This document shows, one piece after another, positions 56,874 to 64,000 of a DNA stretch of 64,000 nt. The DNA comes from Arthrobacter ramosus. GTDB lineage: Bacteria; Actinomycetota; Actinomycetes; Actinomycetales; Micrococcaceae. The stretch covers positions 3,348,001 to 3,412,000 of the forward strand of contig NZ_BAAAWN010000001.1 in the NCBI RefSeq assembly GCF_039535095.1, in the 5' to 3' direction. Numbering within the stretch: the stretch's first letter is position 1; the number at the start of each line of letters is the position of its first letter. The position numbers and the translations under genes were made by a program. A model generated the notes under the pieces. That model was not told where the DNA came from, did no database searches, and saw only the letters and a program-made list of their open reading frames with translations.

Positions 56874-57774
56874 AACCGCTTTCGGTAGCCCTTAGGTGGA
56901 CGACGTCGCCGGCGGTCACGACGTGCTCGCGGCCACCATGGTCCACCACTAAAAGGGAACCATATTCATCCAACCTGGACGCATGCCCCACCAATTCGTG
57001 GTCGCCGGGCAAATGCGCTTTCACTTCGCGCCCCAAGGTGACCATGACAGCTTCCACCCGCTTGTGCAGGGAGGAGCCGCCGGACAGTCCCGCTGTAGGG
57101 TCGCCGTCGGCATTGCAGAAACTGCGGTAGAGCGCAGCGAAGCGGGAGAGATAGTTCCGAAGAAGCACGGTGCGGTCCGTGGTGGTGGCACCTTCAAGCA
57201 GGAGGGAGGTTGCCGTGGGGACAGGCAATTCGTCCTCGCCGAGCGTGACATTGAGGCCGGTACCCAGGATCACCGCTGGAACCGATCCGTCGCCCATCGG
57301 CCCCATCTGGGCCAGGATGCCGGCAATCTTCTTGCCTCGGACGAGGACATCGTTGGGCCACTTGATCTCGGCAGGGAGGCCGGCGGTTTCCAGGAGGGTC
57401 TCACGCAAGGCCAGCGCGCCCAGAAGGGAGAGCCAGGAGTAGCTCTGGGTCGGGACGGGCAGGCCTTGGGAATTGACGGGACGCAGGACGATCGAAACGG
57501 AAATCGCCGAACGTGCGGGAGATTCCCAGTGACGGTCGAGCCGGCCCCGCGCCGCCGTCTGGTGCTCGGCCGTGAGGACTGCGAGGTCGGCCCATTCCTT
57601 GGGCTCCGTGGTGACGGCGCGCAGCAGATCAGCATTCGTGGAGCCGGTGGTCTCCACAATCTTCAATTGCGAAATACCGGCGGCCGCGAGAAAGTCGGGA
57701 TGAAGCAGTGCATCACGGTCCAGGCCCAAACGCGGGGCACGTGGTTCGCTGCTGGCAGGCTGTTCGACATCCAT
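56866..57774 (-). CDS. birA: Biotin--[acetyl-CoA-carboxylase] ligase
   Basis: 302 residues, without an N-terminal HTH, so a ligase-only (group I) enzyme. It activates biotin with ATP and attaches it to the carboxylase carrier domain. Motifs: VETTGSTNADLLR, the biotinyl-AMP loop AARGRLDRHWESP (GRGR-like), and EIKWPNDVLVRGKKIAGIL with the catalytic Lys. The C-terminal SH3-like cap is present (YGSLLVVDHGGREHVVTAGD). It lies near accD and accE, which encode carboxylase subunits, supporting the role. Confidence 0.93.
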   Translation of the reverse strand: MDVEQPASSEPRAPRLGLDRDALLHPDFLAAAGISQLKIVETTGSTNADLLRAVTTEPKEWADLAVLTAEHQTAARGRLDRHWESPARSAISVSIVLRPVNSQGLPVPTQSYSWLSLLGALALRETLLETAGLPAEIKWPNDVLVRGKKIAGILAQMGPMGDGSVPAVILGTGLNVTLGEDELPVPTATSLLLEGATTTDRTVLLRNYLSRFAALYRSFCNADGDPTAGLSGGSSLHKRVEAVMVTLGREVKAHLPGDHELVGHASRLDEYGSLLVVDHGGREHVVTAGDVVHLRATESGYA

Positions 57775-57821
57775 AGACAGAATCCTATCCAGCCAGGCTG
57801 GTGCCGGAAGAAGTTGTCCGC

Positions 57822-58736
57822 TTAGAGGAAGATATCCGGCACCAGCTTCTCCTCCGGGGCACCCAGACTGTAGGGCCTGAAGTCTGAAACACCCGCAGCC
57901 CGCAGCACCTGTTCGTCCGTGTAGAAGTTGCCCGAATTACTTGCCGAAGAATTACTTGCCGAACCACCTGAGTCTGCGGTCAGGTGCGCCCCGGTCAGGA
58001 CAGCGTGGGCCGCGTCGGCCATGATTTCCGAGCTTCGGGCGGCTTGGACGATCTGTGCCCCTCCGGGCATATTTCGGATGGCAGCAGTGTCGATCAGCGT
58101 GCAGGGCCACAGCGAGTTGACCGACACGCCGTCGTTCTTGAGTTCTTCGGCCAGGCCCAGCGTGGTGAGGCTCATGCCGTACTTGGCCATGGTGTACGCC
58201 AAGTGCATGCCGGCCCACTTCGGGTCGAGGTTCAACGGCGGGGAAAGAGTCAGGATGTGGCCGTTGCGCGATTTCCGCAGGGCCGGAAGCGCGAGCTTGG
58301 ACAGAACGAAGGTGCCGCGGACGTTGATGTCCTGCATGAGGTCATAGCGTTTCATGTCAATCGCGTCAGTGCGGGAGAGATCTATCGCCGAGGCGTTGTT
58401 GATGACGACGTCGATTCCGCCAAAGCGTTCGACGGCGGCGGCAACCGCCGCGGCAACGTCGCCGTCGTTGCGGACATCTCCCACGAGCGGCAGCGCCTGG
58501 CCGCCGGCTGCTTCCAGTTGCTCGGCGGCCGTGAAGACCGTTCCTTGCAGCTTGGGGTGTGGTTCTCCGGTCTTTGCCATGATGACGATGTTGGCTCCGT
58601 CGCGGGCCGCGCGGGTGGCGATTGCCAGGCCGATGCCGCGGCTGCCGCCGGACATCAGGATGGTGCGGCCCTTCAGTGATCCAGGCGCCTGATACGGAAG
58701 GGCAGGGTTTGCAGAAGCATCGTTGCTTGAGGTCAT
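57822..58736 (-). CDS. Short-chain dehydrogenase/reductase (HSDL2-like)
   Basis: 304 residues from ATG 58736. NAD(P) motif SGGSRGIGLAIATRAARDGA, DVRN acid loop, NNASAIDLS, and active-site Tyr/Lys in YTMAKYGMS; Ser in LTLSPPLNLD. It resembles hydroxysteroid dehydrogenase-like 2 and fatty-acid related SDRs. TACAGT lies 7 nt before the ATG without a Shine-Dalgarno sequence, so the mRNA may be leaderless. A perfect palindrome overlaps the expected -35 and separates it from divergent accD. The C-terminal region has SASNSSASNSG. Confidence 0.85.
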   Translation of the reverse strand: MTSSNDASANPALPYQAPGSLKGRTILMSGGSRGIGLAIATRAARDGANIVIMAKTGEPHPKLQGTVFTAAEQLEAAGGQALPLVGDVRNDGDVAAAVAAAVERFGGIDVVINNASAIDLSRTDAIDMKRYDLMQDINVRGTFVLSKLALPALRKSRNGHILTLSPPLNLDPKWAGMHLAYTMAKYGMSLTTLGLAEELKNDGVSVNSLWPCTLIDTAAIRNMPGGAQIVQAARSSEIMADAAHAVLTGAHLTADSGGSASNSSASNSGNFYTDEQVLRAAGVSDFRPYSLGAPEEKLVPDIFL

Positions 58737-58756
58737 GAGGACACTGTAGCCCAACT

Positions 58757-58776
58757 ATGTTACTGGCGAGTAACAT
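58757..58776. promoter_or_regulatory. Operator palindrome ATGTTACT-GGCG-AGTAACAT
   Basis: A perfect 8+4+8 palindrome between the SDR and accD genes, 21 bp upstream of the SDR start. It contains GTTAC-N6-GTAAC, the same arrangement seen at 9549-9564. It is positioned to block the SDR promoter and possibly to affect accD. Confidence 0.6.
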
Positions 58777-58947
58777 TGCCTGATGCTCGACTTGAAGTCG
58801 GAAAATTGTAGGGTTTCTACAGCGGTCTGTGGCTTTTGCGTCATTAGACTAGCCAACAGGGCCCGCACTTTGTACGGATGCTACTTAAGAGCGCATGCCT
58901 AACGAAGCAGTGCCAGCGTAAATCAGCTACAGAGCCGGAGACATTTG

Positions 58948-60531
58948 ATGAGCCACGATCTGACAACGACAGCGGGAAAGATTGCCGACTTCCGCGACCG
59001 CCAGGCCCGTGCAGAACAGCCTTCCGGCCCCGAAGCGATCGAGAAGCAGCATGCCCGCGGCAAGAACACCGCCCGCGAACGCATCGACATGCTCCTCGAC
59101 GAAGACTCCTTCGTAGAGTTCGACGCCTTGGCCGTCCACCGCTCCACCGCGTTCGGCATGGAGAAGAAGAAGCCCCTCGGCGACGGCGTTGTCTCAGGCT
59201 ATGGCACCGTTGACGGCCGCCTAGTCGCCATCTACAGCCAGGAATTCAGCGTCTACGGCGGCTCCCTGAGCCAGGTCAACGGCGAGAAGATCGTCAAGGT
59301 CCAGGAATTCGCCCTCCGCAACGGCTGCCCGATGGTGGGCATCAACGACGGCGGCGGCGCGCGCATCCAGGAAGGCGTCGCCTCACTGGCCATGTTCGCC
59401 GACATCTTCCGCAACAACGTCCACTCTTCGGGCGTCGTCCCCCAGATTTCCCTCATCATGGGCCCGTGCGCCGGCGGCGCCGCCTACTCCCCCGCCCTCA
59501 CCGACTACGTGGTGATGGTGGACAAGACCTCCCACATGTTCATCACCGGCCCGGACGTCATCAAGACCGTCACCGGCGAAGACGTGGACATGGAAACCCT
59601 CGGCGGCGCGCGCCAGCACAACGCCACCACCGGCACTGCAACGTACCTCGCCAGCGACGAAGCCGACGCGATCGAGTTCGTCCGCGAACTCCTGGACTTC
59701 CTGCCGTCCAACAACCTTTCCGAGGCCCCCGTCCTGGAGCACGAGCAGGAACTGGAGCTCGACGACGACGACCTCGCCCTGGACACGCTCATCCCGGACT
59801 CGGCCAATCAGCCCTACGACATGCGCAAGGTCATCGAGCAGATCGTGGATGACGCCCATTTCCTCGAAATGCAGTCGCTCTACGCCCCGAACGTGATCAT
59901 CGGCTATGGCCGGGTTGAAGGCCACACGGTCGGGATCGTGGCCAACCAGCCCATGCAGTTCGCCGGCACGCTCGACATCTCCGCTTCGGAAAAGGCCGCC
60001 CGCTTCGTCCGCCATTGCGATGCCTTCAACGTTCCCATCATCACTTTGGTGGACGTCCCCGGCTTCCTGCCCGGCAAGGACCAGGAATTCCAGGGCATCA
60101 TCCGCCGCGGAGCCAAGCTGCTTTACGCCTACGCCGAAGCCACCGTGCCGAAGCTGACGGTCATCACCCGCAAGGCCTACGGCGGAGCGTACATCGTGAT
60201 GGGTTCCAAGAAGCTCGGTGCAGACCTCAACCTGGCCTGGCCGACGGCCCAGATCGGTGTGATGGGCGCCCAAGGTGCAGTCAACATCCTGTACCGCCGC
60301 GATCTTGCCGCCGTCGCCGAGGCCGGTGGCGACGTCGAAGGCAAGCGTGCCGAGATCATCCGCCAGTACGAGGAAGAACTCCTCAACCCCTACCAGGCAG
60401 CCGAGCTTGGCTATGTCGATGCCGTCATCGTGCCGTCGGAGACCCGCATCCAGATCATCAAGGGCCTGCGTGCCCTTCGCGACAAGCGCGCCAGCCTGCC
60501 CACCAAGAAGCACGGAAACATCCCCCTGTGA
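58948..60531 (+). CDS. accD: Acyl-CoA carboxylase beta (carboxyltransferase) subunit
   Basis: 527 residues from ATG 58948 (CGGAG 8 nt upstream). It transfers carboxyl from biotin to acetyl- or propionyl-CoA. Motifs: [36 protein letters not shown] (acyl-CoA oxyanion site), [11 protein letters not shown], and [21 protein letters not shown] with [13 protein letters not shown] for the biotin side. The length and motifs fit PccB/AccD5-type proteins. The downstream epsilon subunit overlaps by 4 bp. The biotinylated alpha subunit is not in the window. Confidence 0.95.
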   Translation: MSHDLTTTAGKIADFRDRQARAEQPSGPEAIEKQHARGKNTARERIDMLLDEDSFVEFDALAVHRSTAFGMEKKKPLGDGVVSGYGTVDGRLVAIYSQEFSVYGGSLSQVNGEKIVKVQEFALRNGCPMVGINDGGGARIQEGVASLAMFADIFRNNVHSSGVVPQISLIMGPCAGGAAYSPALTDYVVMVDKTSHMFITGPDVIKTVTGEDVDMETLGGARQHNATTGTATYLASDEADAIEFVRELLDFLPSNNLSEAPVLEHEQELELDDDDLALDTLIPDSANQPYDMRKVIEQIVDDAHFLEMQSLYAPNVIIGYGRVEGHTVGIVANQPMQFAGTLDISASEKAARFVRHCDAFNVPIITLVDVPGFLPGKDQEFQGIIRRGAKLLYAYAEATVPKLTVITRKAYGGAYIVMGSKKLGADLNLAWPTAQIGVMGAQGAVNILYRRDLAAVAEAGGDVEGKRAEIIRQYEEELLNPYQAAELGYVDAVIVPSETRIQIIKGLRALRDKRASLPTKKHGNIPL

Positions 60532-60767
60532 GCGTCGAACAGAACCCAGACACCACTGACATGGGGCCGGCCGAGCCGTTGCTTTCGGTGGTCAAGGGAA
60601 ACCCGACGCCGGAAGAGCTCGCGGCGCTTGCCGCCGTCGTCGCTTCCCTTGGATCGCCGGAGGAAGCCGAGGCGCCGAAACCGAGCACGCGGCACTGGCT
60701 GCGACGCCAGCAACTGCGCATGGAGCCCACGCCGGGGCCAGGCGCCTGGAAGCGCAGCAGGGGCTGA
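60528..60767 (+). CDS. accE: Acyl-CoA carboxylase epsilon subunit
   Basis: 79 residues from GTG 60528, which overlaps the accD stop (GTGA). Small, with [20 protein letters not shown] followed by an acidic/Pro linker and [13 protein letters not shown] ... [10 protein letters not shown], the pattern of the actinobacterial carboxylase epsilon family. It bridges alpha and beta subunits and raises carboxylase activity. This gene is the end of the accD unit; hairpin repeat F follows 12 bp later. Confidence 0.9.
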   Translation: MSVEQNPDTTDMGPAEPLLSVVKGNPTPEELAALAAVVASLGSPEEAEAPKPSTRHWLRRQQLRMEPTPGPGAWKRSRG

Positions 60768-60779
60768 GTTCCGTGGTGA

Positions 60780-60845
60780 CCCAACTGAGTCGCATTTAAT
60801 GTCGTTTTGGAGGCTCAGAACGACATTAAATGCCAGCCAGTTGGG
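60780..60845. repeat. Dispersed hairpin repeat, copy F
   Basis: CCCAACTGAGTCGCATTTAA... and ...TTAAATGCCAGCCAGTTGGG; the inner ATTTAATGTCGTT pairs exactly with AACGACATTAAAT. It lies 12 nt beyond the accE stop, before the same-strand DUF885 gene, so termination here would isolate that gene. Confidence 0.9.
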
Positions 60846-60873
60846 TTGGCCTCCGAGACATCTGCAACAACCC

Positions 60874-60909
60874 TTTCACAAGAGTCTCGTCGCGGTTAGG
60901 CTCGTGGGG
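60874..60909 (+). promoter_or_regulatory. Putative leaderless promoter of the DUF885 gene
   Basis: TTTCAC (60874-60879), a 17-bp spacer, then TAGGCT (60897-60902). The expected transcription start 7 bp downstream coincides with the GTG at 60909. No Shine-Dalgarno sequence is seen. Confidence 0.6.
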
Positions 60910-62594
60910 TGACTACTCCTAACACAGCTCCGGCACGCCTCCAGACTGCCATCGACGCGGTCGCCGACGCCTACACGGACACCCTCCTCGCCCTCAACCC
61001 GAGCCTCGCCACCACCCTCGGTCTGCCCGGACACGAAACCGAATACCAGGACTTCTCGCCTGCCGGTGCGGCGGCGTTCGCCAAGGCAGCACGCCGCACC
61101 CTCGACGAGCTGGCCGCGCTCGAACCCACGGACGCCTCCGACGTCGTCACCCTTGACGCGATGCGGGAACGGCTCGGCCTGGCCCTCGAGATCCACGAGT
61201 CCGGCTGGGATGCCGCGGACCTGAACAACATTGAGTCTCCGGCTCAAACCATCCGCGCGATCTTCGACCTCATGCCTACCGACACGGCCGAACATTGGGA
61301 GCACATCGCCGGCCGCGCGGCCAACGTTGCGGAAGCGATTGACGGGTACATCGTTTCCCTTCGTTCGGCCAAGGACGCAGGGAAAGTCTCGGCGGTCCGC
61401 CAAGTCAAGATCGTCATCGAACAGACCAGCAAATACGCGGCCGAAGACGGCTTCTTCGCCAAGCTCGCCTCCGAAGCCACCATCGACGGCCAACCGCTGC
61501 CGGCGGAACTTCAGGAAAAGCTCGACGCCGGTGCCGCCGTCGCGCGTTCCGCATACTTGCGCCTTGCCGCCTTCCTCGAAGCGGAGCTTCTGCCCTTTGC
61601 CCCCGAAAAGGACGCCGTGGGCCGCGAACGCTACGCCCTGGCCTCACGCTCCTTCCTCGGCGCAACCGTGGACCTGGAAGAAACGTACGCCTGGGGCGTG
61701 CAGGAACTCGACAGGATCATCGCCGAACAGGAACGAGTGGCCGAGCAAATCAAGCCCGGTGCGTCCATCGAGGAAGCCAAGGCCATCCTCGACAACGATC
61801 CCGAGCGGCAAATCAAGGGCACCGATGCCCTCAAAGCCTGGATGCAGGGACTCTCCGACCGCGCAGTAGCCGAACTGGCGGACGTCCACTTCGACATCCC
61901 GGACATCATGAAGACGCTCGAATGCCGCATCGCGCCTACGGACGAAGGCGGCATCTACTACACGGGTCCCTCGGACGACTTCTCCCGGCCCGGCCGCATG
62001 TGGTGGTCCGTCCCGGCCGGCGAAGACACCTTCACCACCTGGGCCGAAACCACCACGGTGTTCCACGAAGGCGTACCCGGCCACCACCTCCAGGTGGCCA
62101 CCGCCGTCTACCGCCGCGAGCTCCTCAACAACTGGCGCCGGAACGTCTGCTGGGTGTCCGGGCACGGCGAAGGCTGGGCCCTCTATGCCGAAAAGCTCAT
62201 GCTGGAGCTCGGCTACCTCAAGGACCCGGGCGACCACATGGGCATGCTGGACATGCAGCGCATGCGCGCGGCCCGCGTGGTGTTCGATATCGGCGTCCAC
62301 CTCGAGCTGCAAGTTCCGGAACGTTGGGGCAGCGGCACCTGGACCTCGGAAAAGGGCTTCGAATTCCTCAAGGCCAACCTTCCCATCAGCGCGGGCCAGC
62401 TCCAGTTCGAATTCACCCGGTACCTCGGCTGGCCGGGCCAGGCTCCGTCCTACAAGGTGGGGCAGCGGCTTTGGGAAGAAATCCGGGCTGGACTCGAACG
62501 CCGCGAGGGATTCGACCTGAAGTCCTTCCACACGGATGCGCTGAACATCGGCTCGGTTGGCTTGGATACGCTCCGCCGGGCGCTGCTGGGGTGA
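60909..62594 (+). CDS. DUF885-family peptidase-like protein
   Basis: 561 residues from GTG 60909. The core motif is FHEGVPGHHLQVAT, an HExxx-like metal site also found in other DUF885 proteins, with GEGWALYAEKLMLELG and YLGWPGQAPSYKVGQ after it. Length 550-600 is usual. Relatives are presumed zinc metallopeptidases or carboxypeptidases of unknown physiological substrate. No signal peptide, so cytoplasmic. Single gene downstream of accE. Confidence 0.88.
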   Translation: MTTPNTAPARLQTAIDAVADAYTDTLLALNPSLATTLGLPGHETEYQDFSPAGAAAFAKAARRTLDELAALEPTDASDVVTLDAMRERLGLALEIHESGWDAADLNNIESPAQTIRAIFDLMPTDTAEHWEHIAGRAANVAEAIDGYIVSLRSAKDAGKVSAVRQVKIVIEQTSKYAAEDGFFAKLASEATIDGQPLPAELQEKLDAGAAVARSAYLRLAAFLEAELLPFAPEKDAVGRERYALASRSFLGATVDLEETYAWGVQELDRIIAEQERVAEQIKPGASIEEAKAILDNDPERQIKGTDALKAWMQGLSDRAVAELADVHFDIPDIMKTLECRIAPTDEGGIYYTGPSDDFSRPGRMWWSVPAGEDTFTTWAETTTVFHEGVPGHHLQVATAVYRRELLNNWRRNVCWVSGHGEGWALYAEKLMLELGYLKDPGDHMGMLDMQRMRAARVVFDIGVHLELQVPERWGSGTWTSEKGFEFLKANLPISAGQLQFEFTRYLGWPGQAPSYKVGQRLWEEIRAGLERREGFDLKSFHTDALNIGSVGLDTLRRALLG

Positions 62595-62753
62595 CCCTAC
62601 GAGATCTTCCCCACATTCCGGCCGGGAATAACTTCATAAATGGGTGGATTGGCGGCGAATTCGTTGGGCTATTGGGATGTTGAATTTTTCGGTTCCCGTA
62701 ACATTTCTCAACGTCGGGTCGCGGTGGTATTTGCCGGGGCCTAGTTTGTTCCG

Positions 62754-64000
62754 GTGAGCAATTCATCCAACACTTTGACTTCCGCCGGAAAGACTTCGTC
62801 CCGGCTTCCCAAGTGGGCAACGTCCTTCGGCGTCCAGATCATCGCGGCCTTGGTGATCGGCCTGGCCCTCGGCCTCCTGGCCAAAGCCACCGGTAGCACC
62901 ACGAAGGCTCCCAACGGACTCGGCGCCACGCTGCAGACCATCGGCTCGAGCTACGTCTCGTTGCTGCAGACCGCCGTCGTGCCCTTGATCTTCACCGCAG
63001 TGGTGAGCTCCATCGCGAACCTCCGCCAAGTGTCCAATGCGGCGAAATTGGCGTGGAACACCTTGCTCTGGTTCGCCATCACTTCGCTCATCGCAGTGAT
63101 GATCGGCATCGGACTTGGGGTGCTCCTGCAGCCGGGCTCCGGCACCGGCATCACCAAGAAGGCCGAGTACGCCGGAAAGACCGGCGATTGGTGGGCGTTC
63201 CTCACCGGCCTCTTCCCCAAGAACTTCCTGGGCATTGGCGCCAGCACGAGCGTCACGGACGGCGTCGCCAGCACTTCGATCAGTTTCAACGTGCTGCAGA
63301 TCCTGGTGATCGCCATCGCCGTCGGCGTCGCGGCCCTCAAGGTCGGCAAGCAGGCCGAACCGTTCCTGAACCTCAACGCCTCCGCCCTGGCCGTCATCCA
63401 GAAGGTCCTCTGGTGGATCATCCGTATCGCCCCGCTGGGCACCATCGGCCTGATCGGCAACGCTGTGGCCGTCTACGGTTGGGACACCATTGGTTCGCTC
63501 GGCAAGTTCACCGTGGCCATCTACGCGGGCCTGGCCCTGGTGCTCTTCGTCGTGTACCCCATCCTCGTCAAGACCCACGGACTGTCTGTCAAGCAGTACT
63601 TCTCCGGCGTATGGCCCGCCGTGCAGCTGGCATTCGTCTCGCGTTCCTCGATCGGCACGCTCCCGCTCACGCAGCGCGTCACCGAACGCAACCTCGGAGT
63701 TCCCCAGGGTTACACATCCTTCGCCGTGCCGCTCGGCGCCACCACCAAGATGGACGGTTGCGCCGCCATCTACCCGGCCGTTGCCGCGATCTTCGTTGCC
63801 CAGTTCTTCGGCATCAACCTGGACTTCAGCCAGTACCTGCTGATCGTGGTGGTTTCGGTCCTCGGTTCCGCGGCAACGGCAGGCACCACGGGCGCCGTCG
63901 TCATGCTCACGCTGACCCTGTCCACGCTGGGACTGCCGCTTGCCGGCGTCGGGCTCCTTCTGGCGATCGACCCCATCCTGGACATGGGCCGCACGGCCGT
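62754..64000 (+). CDS. Dicarboxylate/amino acid:cation symporter (DAACS), truncated by window edge
   Basis: 415 codons from GTG 62754 to the window end without a stop. A member of the GltP/DctA family that takes up glutamate, aspartate or C4-dicarboxylates with H+ or Na+. Eight or so membrane segments are present and the family motifs are seen: VSRSSIGTLPLT (first re-entrant loop), GATTKMDGCAAIYP (helix 7), and AIDPILDMGRTA (helix 8). Only a short C-terminal tail should be missing. GCCTAGTTT lies just upstream of the GTG without a Shine-Dalgarno sequence. The 159-bp gap before it holds no gene. Confidence 0.93.
   Translation, partial: MSNSSNTLTSAGKTSSRLPKWATSFGVQIIAALVIGLALGLLAKATGSTTKAPNGLGATLQTIGSSYVSLLQTAVVPLIFTAVVSSIANLRQVSNAAKLAWNTLLWFAITSLIAVMIGIGLGVLLQPGSGTGITKKAEYAGKTGDWWAFLTGLFPKNFLGIGASTSVTDGVASTSISFNVLQILVIAIAVGVAALKVGKQAEPFLNLNASALAVIQKVLWWIIRIAPLGTIGLIGNAVAVYGWDTIGSLGKFTVAIYAGLALVLFVVYPILVKTHGLSVKQYFSGVWPAVQLAFVSRSSIGTLPLTQRVTERNLGVPQGYTSFAVPLGATTKMDGCAAIYPAVAAIFVAQFFGINLDFSQYLLIVVVSVLGSAATAGTTGAVVMLTLTLSTLGLPLAGVGLLLAIDPILDMGRTA

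Overview
The window looks like a chromosomal segment of a high-GC actinobacterium close to Arthrobacter (Micrococcaceae). This is inferred from high GC with frequent GTG starts, a SAM-IV riboswitch before metX, an acyl-CoA carboxylase epsilon subunit, gatCAB order, an NAD-dependent DNA ligase and putative leaderless promoters. I see about 57 protein genes and no rRNA, tRNA, CRISPR array, insertion sequence or phage. All functions come from reading the translations; no database search was run.

Layout. 1-1.75 kb: a lower-GC pair of a secreted Fn3-type protein and a membrane protein, both unrecognised. 1.9-10.9 kb: YibE/F membrane protein, BBE-type flavin oxidase, GNAT enzyme with glycyl-tRNA synthetase, DMT transporter, S4 RNA-binding protein, an esterase divergent from an SGNH hydrolase, and a SHOCT-like protein. 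10.9-18.9 kb: riboswitch-controlled metX, a secreted subtilase with three C-terminal repeats, metY, VOC protein, CPBP protease, histidine phosphatase. 18.9-23.5 kb: a five-gene sugar-phosphate operon (SIS isomerase/deaminase, ROK kinase, PfkB kinase, class II aldolase, DeoR regulator). 23.7-31.4 kb: hutI, FAD oxidoreductase, PPOX protein, GH4 glycosidase, kbl-tdh with a divergent LysR. 31.5-38.9 kb: a carbohydrate ABC transporter with a GH123/DUF4091-type glycosidase, a Gfo/Idh oxidoreductase and a LacI regulator. 39-43.3 kb: DUF5666 protein and gatCAB. 43.5-47.7 kb: CitMHS transporter divergent from a CitA/CitB-type two-component system. 47.8-53.5 kb: RidA, GNAT, flavin monooxygenase, IMPase, ligA. 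53.6-64 kb: anchored proline-rich protein, PP2C phosphatase, class III cyclase, PH protein, birA, SDR, accD with epsilon subunit, DUF885 peptidase-like protein and a truncated dicarboxylate symporter.

How parts may work together. The SIS/ROK/PfkB/aldolase operon fits breakdown of an amino-sugar phosphate to triose phosphates. The ABC/GH123-like locus about 10 kb away could supply a related sugar, since GH123 is a beta-N-acetylgalactosaminidase family; this link is inference. birA and accD/accE belong to acyl-CoA carboxylation.

Most notable non-coding signals: (1) six copies of a ~66-bp hairpin with compensatory arm changes, all 3' of genes; (2) two GTTAC-N6-GTAAC palindromes, both between divergent lipid- or ester-related genes; (3) three genes whose stop-codon region is repeated just downstream; (4) a gene-free 17.0-17.4 kb stretch rich in dyads.
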